DNA from: Candidatus Hydrogenedentota bacterium
Lineage (GTDB): Bacteria; Hydrogenedentota; Hydrogenedentia; Hydrogenedentales; CAILVY01
DNA: 40,004 nucleotides
Direction of reading: 5' to 3'
Assembly: GCA_903837785.1 (NCBI GenBank)
Contig: CAILVY010000044.1
Span: forward strand, 1-40,004
Shown: one piece after another, positions 27,284 to 35,477 of the stretch
Layout of the letters: the number at the start of each line of letters is the position of its first letter
Position numbering within the stretch: the stretch's first letter is position 1
Program-made: the position numbers and the translations under genes
Notes under the pieces: model-generated
What the model was told of the DNA's origin: nothing
Seen by the model: only the letters and a program-made list of their open reading frames with translations
Databases searched by the model: none

Positions 27284-29773
27284 ATGCGCAAGATCAGACT
27301 GATGCCGGCCGCAGGCATGCTGCTGTTTGCGGCCATAGGCGCGGCCGCGCCGACCACCTTACGGCTTTACAACGGCGTCACGCTCCACGTGGACAATGCC
27401 GATGGGCGCGATTTCGAGGTCACGCTCCAGGTGCGCGACCTCAACCTCCTTGCCAACGGCCCCCGTGAGATGCTCTTCAAGGTCTACACGCCGGACGGTC
27501 GGCCCGCCGTCCGTGAAGTGATTCCCGATGACGGCGTCGTCGCCCCCGCCTTCCTCGACCGCACCGCCGGTTGGGACCACGAGTTGATGTCCTACGCAAA
27601 TCTCTACGCCAAGGGAACGGTACCCACGGTTGGCTTCAGCGCATGGTCCGACCCCGCGCGGTTGGAGACGCTGAAGGCTCGTTCCTTCACCCGTTCCGTG
27701 AAGGGCGGCGGCAAGGGCGTCTACCGCATCTTGCTGGCGGGCTTCCCGGATCACGTCGTGACCGTCGGCACAGCGCCCGAACTGCCCTGCGCCGTTGGCG
27801 GCCATCCGAGCTTCCTGCACGGACGCGGCAACGCGCCGCGTAAGGAGTACGTTTACGTTCCGCCGGGTACGGCAGGACTCTTCTTCGTACTCCTCGAGCC
27901 CGACCTGCCGCGCGGCCGGAGTTTCAAGCTCACCGCGCCCGACGGCAAGGTCCTCTTCGACGGCATGGCGGAGGGAGGCTACGTCCATCCCGATGGTCCT
28001 GCCTGGCAGCAGGCGACAGCCGGTTTCGCCGACGGCGGCTACGACGGCAAGCTCCTGACCTTCGAGGTCTCACCTCAAGGCGGCGACTACATGGTTCATC
28101 TCGCGCTGGTCCAGCCGAAGAAGGGCGTATTCAAGGAATACGTCGGCATGGGATCGCAAGCGCTCTTCGCCTCCACGCCCGAACTGGCGATGGCGCTCAA
28201 AGGTGGAACGTTTCAGGCCGACGGCGAACTCTTCTGGCATCCCTTCCAGGCACGCTTGCACGCGTGGCTGAAGGCCCACCCCGCGGGCGAGGGCGCCGCC
28301 GCCAAAGAGATCCGCGCGCTCGCGGAGGAACTGCACAACGGCTTCCGTCTAATCGAGACGGGCGACGGGCGCGGTTCGGCCACATGGAACAACTGGGCCT
28401 ACAGCTTCGGCTACTACGGCTGCAAAATATGGCGTCCGGGTTGGCTGCTGATGCAGCGCGCCGACGCGCCGGCGGAGTTGAAGGAGATCGTGCGCGAGGG
28501 ACTCCTCCTCGCGGGTGACCGGTTGAGTTTCGCCGCCGGGATGGAGCGCGTCAACGGCAACGCATTCGCTCAGATCAACGTGGCCCTCTGGTACTGCCAC
28601 CAAGCCACCGGCGATGCCTTGCAGAAAGCACTCTTCGAGACCTTCTGGAAGCGCTGGAGCGCCGGGGAGGGCTGGGGCGTCGGCTCCGGCCTCAGCCGCT
28701 CCGGCGACGCGCAGGAGCACTTCGCCCATGACATGCACTACGGATCGTACCTGCTCGACAACTGGCTCGGCGGCACTTGGGTCAAGCCGGGTATTCTGAC
28801 CGACGCGGAGGGCAAGGACCCGCGCTTCCGCGACGTGGTCGAGCGGTACCGCGAACTCTACAGTTACCTCTACTGCCGTGACGGCAAGGAAGCCGTTCCC
28901 GCCAATCCATGGTCGGCGCGGACGCACATGGCGCCGCATCAGAGCGAGAAGAACTGGGAACCCTTCGGCCACCCGTGGAAGGGCGAACCGGGGCCGGACT
29001 TCACCGTGAGCGTCAACGGAGGCGACGAGTGGTTTGCCGCGCGGCGATCCAACTACTACCTGCTGACCTTCCACGGACGCCTGGCCCCGGAGTGGCTGTC
29101 GCGCTCCTTCGAAGGGCAGGTCGGCTTCGGCGGCGGCGCAATCTGCCAGTTGACCGTCCCGGCCAAGGGACCGGTCCTCGCCAGTACCCTGCACGGTTCC
29201 TACGGCAAGGGCATGGATCCTTCGGAGTGGCGCGCGTTCCACCTGCACACCCTTGCCGGCGAGATGTGGGACGGCCGTCCCCTCATCGCCGCGATCAGCG
29301 ACCACGAAGGCCGCGCCCGGCTCGACGGCAACGCCGTCGTCAGCACCGGCGAAGTGCGCGACGCGCACGTCAAGGCCACGCGCCGCTACGTCTACCAGAA
29401 CGATGGCATCGAGTGCAGCGTCAGCCTGGCCGAGTCCGACTATGCCAGGACCCTCTCGATCTGGAGCCACGAACGCAAGTGGTCGCAGGTCCGGCTGGCG
29501 TACGAGATCATCCCGTTCCTTTCCGGGCGCGCGCGCGGCAAGGAGGTCGTGCCTCGCGTGAAAGCCACCGTCGACGGCAAAGAACTGGGTCCGGAGCCCG
29601 TCGTCGCGCAGAAGGTCCGTCTCGACCGCGGCGGTTACGGAGTGGACATCCTGCTTCCCGAACCGATGCCCGTGCAATTGGGCAAGGACACCGTCATGGT
29701 CCGCATCACCGATCGTGAAGTCCCCGCCGACAAGGTGGCGCTGACCTATCGCCTGGTTCCGTACCGGGAGTGA
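27284..29773 (+). CDS. Large secreted protein of unknown family, possible glycan-degrading enzyme
   Basis: 829 residues; ATG 27284 follows CAGGAG by 8 bases. The signal peptide is MRKIRLMPAAGMLLFAAIGA, cleaved near A22. Residues about 25-290 are beta-rich (LRLYNGVTLHVDNADGRDF; KEYVYVPPGTAGLFFVLLEP). Residues about 300-620 are helical with conserved-looking Trp/Tyr/His (FQARLHAWLKAHPAGEG; WNNWAYSFGYYGCKIWR; HFAHDMHYGSYLLDNWLGG), suggestive of an alpha/alpha toroid as in polysaccharide lyases and GH families. A C-terminal beta-sandwich follows. I do not recognise the family. Sequence style and operon position link it to the secreted protein at 20180-22798. It lies 40 bases after the sialidase gene and 4 bases before the acetyltransferase. 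Confidence 0.7.
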   Translation: MRKIRLMPAAGMLLFAAIGAAAPTTLRLYNGVTLHVDNADGRDFEVTLQVRDLNLLANGPREMLFKVYTPDGRPAVREVIPDDGVVAPAFLDRTAGWDHELMSYANLYAKGTVPTVGFSAWSDPARLETLKARSFTRSVKGGGKGVYRILLAGFPDHVVTVGTAPELPCAVGGHPSFLHGRGNAPRKEYVYVPPGTAGLFFVLLEPDLPRGRSFKLTAPDGKVLFDGMAEGGYVHPDGPAWQQATAGFADGGYDGKLLTFEVSPQGGDYMVHLALVQPKKGVFKEYVGMGSQALFASTPELAMALKGGTFQADGELFWHPFQARLHAWLKAHPAGEGAAAKEIRALAEELHNGFRLIETGDGRGSATWNNWAYSFGYYGCKIWRPGWLLMQRADAPAELKEIVREGLLLAGDRLSFAAGMERVNGNAFAQINVALWYCHQATGDALQKALFETFWKRWSAGEGWGVGSGLSRSGDAQEHFAHDMHYGSYLLDNWLGGTWVKPGILTDAEGKDPRFRDVVERYRELYSYLYCRDGKEAVPANPWSARTHMAPHQSEKNWEPFGHPWKGEPGPDFTVSVNGGDEWFAARRSNYYLLTFHGRLAPEWLSRSFEGQVGFGGGAICQLTVPAKGPVLASTLHGSYGKGMDPSEWRAFHLHTLAGEMWDGRPLIAAISDHEGRARLDGNAVVSTGEVRDAHVKATRRYVYQNDGIECSVSLAESDYARTLSIWSHERKWSQVRLAYEIIPFLSGRARGKEVVPRVKATVDGKELGPEPVVAQKVRLDRGGYGVDILLPEPMPVQLGKDTVMVRITDREVPADKVALTYRLVPYRE

Positions 29774-29777
29774 TCCC

Positions 29778-30557
29778 ATGGCCGACACCGCACCCCTCGT
29801 ACGCGCACAGCTTGCCGACGACCTGCGCCGCTTGGGCGTATGTTCAGGAGACATCCTCTTCGTCCATTCCTCCTTCAAGAGCCTCGGCCCCGTCGAGGGC
29901 GGGGCGGCGACGGTTGTGGCCGCCTTGGAGGATGCCGTGTCGCCCGGCGGGCTGCTGCTGATGCCTTCCTTCAACCTTCTCGAGAAAGGCAACGAGGCGC
30001 GCGCCGCGAAGTGGAACGTCGCCACCACGCCCTCCTCGGTCGGCTGGCTGACGGAGTTCTTCCGGCAGATGCCCGGCACGGTGCGCTCCGACCACTTCTC
30101 ACACTCCGTGGCCGCACGCGGGGCGCGAGCGGAGGAGTTCGTCGGCGGACACCGCCGCATGGAGGGCATGGAATCGCCCTGGGACATGGCCCCCTGGGGC
30201 CGGGCCTTCGGCGCGTACTCCCCCATGATCCAGGCCTATGCCGCCGGCGGCAAGGTCCTCATGCTCGGTGTCGATTACCACTCCTCGACATACATGCACG
30301 TCATCGAGGTCATGTGGTGGAACGAACGCCGCCGCACTGTTCCCGCGCAACCCTACATCTTCATCGACCGCGACAGACTGGGCGTCCACTGGGACGGGCT
30401 CGGACGCCAGCGCATCGGGCGTGTAGGACAGGCGGAGTGCCGCCTCTTCGACATCAAGGAATTCGTCGGTACGCTCCTGGACGTGTTCCGCCGGTCACCC
30501 CAGTCTTGGACACGCTGGTGGCCGACGACGTCCCCCGCGCAGGAGACCCGTACGTGA
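29778..30557 (+). CDS. AAC(3)-family N-acetyltransferase
   Basis: 259 residues. It shows LFVHSSFKSLGPVEGGAATV, then LLLMPSFNLLEK, PSSVGWLTEFFRQMPGTVRS and HSVAARGARAEEF, the hallmarks of the AAC(3)/aminoglycoside 3-N-acetyltransferase fold. The position inside a glycan operon favours an amino sugar, rather than an antibiotic, as acceptor. The stop overlaps the GH4 start as GTGA (30554-30557). Confidence 0.88.
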   Translation: MADTAPLVRAQLADDLRRLGVCSGDILFVHSSFKSLGPVEGGAATVVAALEDAVSPGGLLLMPSFNLLEKGNEARAAKWNVATTPSSVGWLTEFFRQMPGTVRSDHFSHSVAARGARAEEFVGGHRRMEGMESPWDMAPWGRAFGAYSPMIQAYAAGGKVLMLGVDYHSSTYMHVIEVMWWNERRRTVPAQPYIFIDRDRLGVHWDGLGRQRIGRVGQAECRLFDIKEFVGTLLDVFRRSPQSWTRWWPTTSPAQETRT

Positions 30558-31960
30558 AACGAGTGAAGATCGCCTTCATCGGAGCCGGCTCCGTCGTCTT
30601 CAGCCGGAATGTCCTGGCCGACGTTCTCTGGCATCCGGCCCTTCGCCATGCCGAACTCGCGCTGGTGGACATCGACGAGGACCGGCTTCGCACCGCCGAG
30701 GGAATGGCCCGGCGACTGAATGAGCAGTTCCGGGCGGACGCGGAAATCACCGCCTCACGCGACCGTCGCGCTGCGCTCGACGGGGCCGATTTCGTCATCA
30801 GCGCCATCGGCGTCGGGGGGTTCGCCGCAACGAAAATGGACCTGGAACTGCCGGCACGTTTCGGGCTGACTCAGACCGTTGGCGACACCCTGGGCGTGGG
30901 CGGCGTCTTCCGCGCTCTCCGCTCCGTGCCGGAGCTGTTGCGCATCTGCGCCGACATCGAGAGCCTTTGTCCCGGCGCGCTGCTCCTGAACTACAGCAAT
31001 CCCATGGCCATGCACTGCCTGGCCGTCGAGCGCGCCACGCACGTGCGCCACGTCGGGCTGTGCCACGGCGTACGGAATACGGCAAGAACCATGCGCCTGA
31101 TCATCGCCATGATGCGCGAGCCGGCCGAGACGCTGCGCCGGCACTTCCGTCGCCGTTACGGCTCCCCCGAGCGCGCCCGCGAGTGGCAGGAGTGGTGGCA
31201 GCGGGCGGCTGACCCCGACCTCGCTTACACCTGCGCCGGCATCAATCACATGGCCTTCTTCCTGCGTTTCGAGTCCAAAGGCCGCGACCTGTACCCGTTG
31301 CTCCGCAAGGCCATCTCCGTTCCGCACGTCCGGCGGCTGGATCTCGTCCGGTTCGAACTCTTCGAGCGCCTCGGCTATTTCATGACCGAAACCAGCGGCC
31401 ACACCGCCGAATACCTGCCGTACTTCCTCAGGAGCGCCGCCGAGACGAAGAGGCTCTTCCTGCGGCCCGGCCTGTATCTGGATACTTGTCGGCGACAGGA
31501 GCGTGAGTACCGTGCCCTGCGCGCAATGGTGCGGGCGGGTCGCGACATCGTAACCATCCCCTACGAACCCAGCGTCGAGGATGCCGCGCGCATCATCAAT
31601 GCCATCGTCACCGGCCGGCCCTGGCACTTCAACGGAAACGTCCACAACGCCGGCGGTGCGCTCATCAGCAATCTGCCCGGCGACTGCTGCGTCGAGGTTC
31701 CCTGCGTGGCGGGCCGGCGGGACATCCGCCCGGCGGTCGTCGGCGACCTGCCCCCGCAATGCGCCGCCCTCATCCGCACCAACGTCAACGTCCAGGACTT
31801 GGCCGTTCGCGGAATCATGGAAGGCGAGCGCCGCTACATTCACCAAGCCGTCATGCTCGACCCGAACACAGCCAGTTCGCTCACCCTGCCGCAAATGGAC
31901 CGCCTGATTGACGCCATGTTCCGCGCGCACGCCGCGCGGCTCCCGAAGTCGTTTCAGTAG
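30554..31960 (+). CDS. GH4 NAD-dependent alpha-glycosidase
   Basis: 468 residues with a GTG start. The N-terminal Rossmann fold has FIGAGSVVF (G10-x-G12-S). Conserved GH4 features are NYSNPM (146-151), LCHGV (C170, metal ligand) and GINHMAF (H232, metal ligand). Members use NAD and a divalent metal with a redox-assisted elimination, on alpha-galactosides, alpha-glucosides or their 6-phosphates. There is no phosphotransferase gene in the window, so a non-phosphorylated substrate is more likely; this is inference. It is the last gene of the plus-strand operon. Confidence 0.88.
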   Translation: MKRVKIAFIGAGSVVFSRNVLADVLWHPALRHAELALVDIDEDRLRTAEGMARRLNEQFRADAEITASRDRRAALDGADFVISAIGVGGFAATKMDLELPARFGLTQTVGDTLGVGGVFRALRSVPELLRICADIESLCPGALLLNYSNPMAMHCLAVERATHVRHVGLCHGVRNTARTMRLIIAMMREPAETLRRHFRRRYGSPERAREWQEWWQRAADPDLAYTCAGINHMAFFLRFESKGRDLYPLLRKAISVPHVRRLDLVRFELFERLGYFMTETSGHTAEYLPYFLRSAAETKRLFLRPGLYLDTCRRQEREYRALRAMVRAGRDIVTIPYEPSVEDAARIINAIVTGRPWHFNGNVHNAGGALISNLPGDCCVEVPCVAGRRDIRPAVVGDLPPQCAALIRTNVNVQDLAVRGIMEGERRYIHQAVMLDPNTASSLTLPQMDRLIDAMFRAHAARLPKSFQ

Positions 31961-31963
31961 ATG

Positions 31964-32350
31964 GACCACACGGGTGGACGAGTAGTCATCGTGATCATGC
32001 AGCATGAACCGAGGCGCGGTACCCAACTTTTCACACTGTACCATCGGGTTCCGCACCATCTGAGACATCCAGCGGCTATGCGGACAGAATGTAGCCTCCG
32101 CCAAGATGATCCGGCGGGTCTCCACGGCCTCGATGTCCTCCGGCGTTCGTGGCCGACCCGGATGCCGTTGCGGTCGGTTGGAGTAGTCCCACTTCTCTCG
32201 CTCAGGCCGGCGCTGCCAGGCCAGGATCGTCTCGGGCTTGACGATGCGGACAGATTCCTCGCAGGGTGTTCTAATGTGGGCGCGGGCTTGGATTGTCGTG
32301 GGAGGGGCGTCAGGACCGCAGTTCGTGCGGCTGGCGGATTCCGGCTGCAA
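31964..32350 (-). pseudogene. Integrase-core transposase, internally deleted relic
   Basis: The minus strand reads ESVRIVKPETILAWQRRPER and then KWDYSNRPQRHPGRPRTPED, an N-terminal helix-turn-helix tail common in rve transposases. This joins directly to HSRWMSQMVRNPMVQCEKLG and PRFMLHDHDD, the middle of the catalytic core near the second Asp. The stretch that should lie between them, with the first catalytic Asp, is missing, and the C-terminus is absent. It is dead. The C-terminal tail at 1-171 appears to be from the same family. Confidence 0.75.
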
Positions 32351-32492
32351 GTTGCGGCGTGCTTGTCTTTACCCGCCGCAGGGATGAACCGGCATCGTTC
32401 CTCACGACGACCACGTCCCAACCTTCTTCGTCTGCGTCGGTCATACAGACGATTTCCGCCCGAAGAGCGAGGAAGGTTGGATCTCAGTGCAC
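32310..32492 (-). pseudogene. Coding-looking fragment, unrecognised
   Basis: A minus-strand frame reads PTFLALRAEIVCMTDADEEG, then WDVVVVRNDAGSSLRRVKTS, and stops at 32310-32312. The alternation of charged and aliphatic residues looks like real protein, but there is no start codon with a ribosome site and I cannot place it in a family. It is flanked by mobile-element debris and is probably a truncated gene. The remaining bases up to 32714 hold nothing that I can support. Confidence 0.25.
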
Positions 32493-32714
32493 TTGGGTTC
32501 CACGGGCATAGCGCCACTCCATAGATATACGCCGTCTCCGATAGCACCGGACTGCCGGTGTCATGGTAGCCTGTGGGCCGACTTCCGTCAGCGTGCAGAG
32601 ACAACGTGCTTGACATCTCTCCCATGGCAAGATAGCCTGCCGTTGTGAAACGTAGCCTACCCGGCAAACGGGAGTCGGCGCATAATAACACATTCGCCCT
32701 AAGAGCGGACATTG

Positions 32715-33674
32715 ATGAGATATTGGACCATCGACAAGAAGAACCCGGTCATCTCGCCCGGCTCGCTCCATCCGCCCTACGACTCAAGACGGGCGGGGGC
32801 GGCGCATGTGATCGCATTGGGGAATGAGTTGCGTATGGTCTATTGGGGGTCCGGGCAAGGCGGTAACCACATCCTCCAGGCGCGGACCTCAATTGATGAG
32901 CCAAACCGCTGGCAGCCTCTCGGCGGCCCGATCCTCAGTGCCCAGCCGGGGACGGTCCACAACTGTGGCGGGCCGAGCTTCCCGTTCCTGCTTCCGGTCA
33001 CCGATACGCGCTGGCACCTCTATTTCTGTGCCTGGGGCATGTCGAAAAACGGCAGGCTGCCGAACACCACCGGACTGGCCGTCTCTGAAGACTGCGGCGC
33101 CACCTGGCGTTACCATTCGCAACATCCCATAGTCCACCTCGACCGGCCCTATGACGCCGAAGGGACCGGCAGCCTGTGGATCCTCAAAGAAGACGGGCGA
33201 TTCCGCATGTATTACACGGCCCTCGGACGGTACTTCGCCAGGCCCGAAGGCGTGAAAACCGGGCATGGCGACACGATTCCCGATATCGGCATCGCTTATG
33301 CCGAGTCCGAGGATGGGATCCACTGGGAGAAACCGGCGGAGCAACTTCTTGTCGCCCCGCGCGGATTCGGCGTTGAGCCATACGAATACATCTGTTCCAA
33401 GCCCTGCGTCCTGCGCGACGAGCGCGGGTACACCATGTGGGTCAATACCTTCGGCACCGCGTACCGCGTCCACCGGCTGACCAGCCCGGATGGCTTCCAC
33501 TGGGAGTGGGCAGAGCGCGTCGGCCCCGACGGTGAGCTGGGTGTCGGAGCAGCCGGTTCTTTCGATGACGTGCAGAGATCCTACCCGACCATGCTCCCGG
33601 CGTACGGAAGTCTCCATTGCTGGTTCACGGGGAATCGATTCGGCGAAACGGGTATGGGGTACTGCGTGCATTGA
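32715..33674 (+). CDS. Five-bladed beta-propeller glycosidase-like protein (GH43/GH32/GH130 type)
   Basis: 319 residues. The chain is a run of propeller-blade strands (HVIALGNELRMVYWGSGQGG; PSFPFLLPVTDTRWHLYFC; GRFRMYYTALGRYF; IGIAYAESEDGIHWEKPAEQ; TSPDGFHWEWAERVG). The S-x-D-G-x-x-W turns are as in GH43/GH32/GH130 proteins and related sugar phosphorylases. I cannot locate the catalytic acids with certainty. No signal peptide is seen; the ATG at 32715 has only a weak ribosome site. It is an isolated gene between two relic insertion sequences, so it could be part of a broken operon. Confidence 0.65.
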   Translation: MRYWTIDKKNPVISPGSLHPPYDSRRAGAAHVIALGNELRMVYWGSGQGGNHILQARTSIDEPNRWQPLGGPILSAQPGTVHNCGGPSFPFLLPVTDTRWHLYFCAWGMSKNGRLPNTTGLAVSEDCGATWRYHSQHPIVHLDRPYDAEGTGSLWILKEDGRFRMYYTALGRYFARPEGVKTGHGDTIPDIGIAYAESEDGIHWEKPAEQLLVAPRGFGVEPYEYICSKPCVLRDERGYTMWVNTFGTAYRVHRLTSPDGFHWEWAERVGPDGELGVGAAGSFDDVQRSYPTMLPAYGSLHCWFTGNRFGETGMGYCVH

Positions 33675-33734
33675 TCAAGATGGACCGCCGGAGGGCGAAC
33701 GAGGCGTTCCGGGCGACGCTTGACAGCGCGCCTG

Positions 33735-34130
33735 AACTCGGTCGGTCAACCAGCTTCTGGAAGCCCGGGAGGCCCGCCAGCTCGAACGGCTCATGAAGTA
33801 CCTGGAGCGGCTCCACCTGCTCGTCCTGGACGAACTCGGCTACGTCCCCTTCACCAAGGCCGGGACCGAACTGCTCTTCGACGTTGTCAGCCGCTGCTAC
33901 GAGCACGCAGCCTCCTCGTGACCACCAACCTGCCCTTTGAGAGCTGGACGGAGGTCCTCGGCAGCGAACGCCTCACCGGCGCCATGCTTGACCGTCTCAC
34001 ACACCGCGTCCACATCCTCGAGGCCAACGGACAGAGCTTCCGTCTCAAGGAATCCAAGCGCCGGCTCAAACAGCGCCTTCAACCCGCGCCGCCGCAGCGT
34101 GACGAACACGACGCACCGTCGGAACCGTAA
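33735..34130 (+). pseudogene. istB: IstB (IS21-family helper ATPase), truncated and frameshifted
   Basis: The frame from 33735 reads SVNQLLEAREARQLERLMKY and LLVLDELGYVPFTKAG (Walker B), then TELLFDVVSRCYEHA. It breaks near 33905. The continuation one base over reads SLLVTTNLPFESWTEVLGSE, RLTGAMLDRLTHRVHILEAN and a Lys/Arg-rich tail to 34130. The Walker A half and IstA are missing. It is a decayed IS21 element that begins about 60 bases after the propeller gene's stop. A perfect hairpin, CCCCGCAC-C-GTGCGGGG (34154-34170), follows. Confidence 0.88.
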
Positions 34131-34263
34131 ATCGATTGAGGATAACTCTTGACGCCCCGCACCGTGCGGGGGGATATACTCGCCGGGGGCCGCGCTTTTG
34201 CTCCGCCACCCGCCGCACTCTTACGCCGGCGTTTGCATCCCCTTTCGATGCTTCTCCGCCGGA

Positions 34264-34428
34264 CGTTTCGACCACCCGTTGCGTTTCGATGTGTTCCGCA
34301 TCCTGCCCTGGCAGCAACCTGAGCGTGGCGAGGTGATCCACCGTTGGATGAACGCCCAGCCCTGGCCCTTCCGCCTGGGTCTGCGCACCGACAATCCTTC
34401 CGCGCTCGGCTGGTTGGAGTTTGAGTGA
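34264..34428 (+). pseudogene. C-terminal end of a lost gene upstream of the esterase
   Basis: The frame RFDHPLRFDVFRILPWQQPE, GEVIHRWMNAQPWPFRLGLR, TDNPSALGWLEFE ends in a TGA at 34426-34428, which overlaps the esterase GTG as GTGA. The codon pattern and the coupled overlap show that it was the 3' end of the preceding gene in this operon. Its 5' part was apparently removed with the IS21 insertion or deletion. The family is not recognisable. Confidence 0.5.
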
Positions 34429-35339
34429 GAGGTCGGTCCATGTTGATGCACCGCGTTGCCGACGATGCGTTTCTGAGCGGCCTGAAGCAGGACGCGAAGA
34501 TGGTGACTTGGGCGCTGCCGGAGAGTCTGACGCATGTCTACCACGCGCCAATCGCCATGCACGAGTGCGGTTTCAATCTGCTCGTGGATCTCTACTATCG
34601 CGATAAGCGACCGGCCGCGTCGCGACCGGCTCTGATCTTCCTTCACGACTGGTCGGGCGGCAACCAGCCGCGGATGTGCGGCGACCGGCAGTCCTCGTAC
34701 CTGGCGTTGACCGAAGGCCTTTTCTGCGCGGTGCTTTACTACCGCCAGCCCGAAGACGGGCGCTTCCCTGCCGCGCTTCACGACGTAAAGTGCGCCGTGC
34801 GATGGCTGCGGTCCGTTGCAGGCGAGTACAGCATCGCCGCCGATCAAATCATTGTCATGGGCAGTTCGGCTGGAAGCCAATGGGCGGCACTCGCCGCCGC
34901 AACAAATGGCTCGAAAGGCTATGAAGGCGCAGGCGGGTACGACAACTATTCGAGCGACGTGAACATGGCCGTTCTCCTTTCAGGCGTGTACGACCTGGTG
35001 GGTGATTTTCGTGACTGGGAGAATGTGCGTCAGATCATGGGTGGAACGTGCGACGAGATGCCGGGGCGCTACCATGAGGCATCCCCAGTGGAGCATCTGC
35101 ACCCCGGCATGCCGCCGGTTCTGATGATCCACGGTGAGCAGGATAAGGGCTGCCCGGTGAGATCGGCCATCGCCGCTGCGGCGAAACTCAAGAGCCTGGA
35201 CGTGCCCTGCGAACTGGTTGTCCGCCAGGGCGCGGGACACGACCTTGCCGGCCCCGGCTCAACGCTGTATTCGAACCTTGAAGTCGTGGGACGCTTCATC
35301 AGGCTTCACTTCCGATGCGCTGCAGATGGAGTCCGGTGA
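34425..35339 (+). CDS. Alpha/beta-hydrolase esterase
   Basis: 304 residues. VMGSSAGSQWAA is the G-x-S-x-G nucleophile elbow (S148); D240 (HGEQD) and H272 (GAGHDLAG) complete the triad. The oxyanion segment is IFLHDWSGGN, in place of the classical HGGG of the BD-FAE/hormone-sensitive-lipase type. I chose GTG 34425 because it overlaps the upstream stop and has TTGGAG 5 bases before; ATG 34440 is a close alternative. It is probably a carbohydrate or feruloyl-type esterase removing acyl groups. There is no signal peptide, so it would act inside the cell. The next gene follows after 138 bases. Confidence 0.8.
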   Translation: MRGRSMLMHRVADDAFLSGLKQDAKMVTWALPESLTHVYHAPIAMHECGFNLLVDLYYRDKRPAASRPALIFLHDWSGGNQPRMCGDRQSSYLALTEGLFCAVLYYRQPEDGRFPAALHDVKCAVRWLRSVAGEYSIAADQIIVMGSSAGSQWAALAAATNGSKGYEGAGGYDNYSSDVNMAVLLSGVYDLVGDFRDWENVRQIMGGTCDEMPGRYHEASPVEHLHPGMPPVLMIHGEQDKGCPVRSAIAAAAKLKSLDVPCELVVRQGAGHDLAGPGSTLYSNLEVVGRFIRLHFRCAADGVR

Positions 35340-35477
35340 ATGACCAACCGCTTTGGAGAACGGAACGCCTCTATGACGCGCGATCTGATTCTGCCGGCAT
35401 CTATGGCATGCACCGAAAGAAGACCGGCCCCTGTTCCGAACGGCCTCTCGTGCCGTTGCCCAAGAAGGATTGACCTG

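Noticed and set aside
28349..30226. Long minus-strand frame opposite the secreted protein and acetyltransferase
   Set aside because: Antisense shadow without recognisable domains or a start site.
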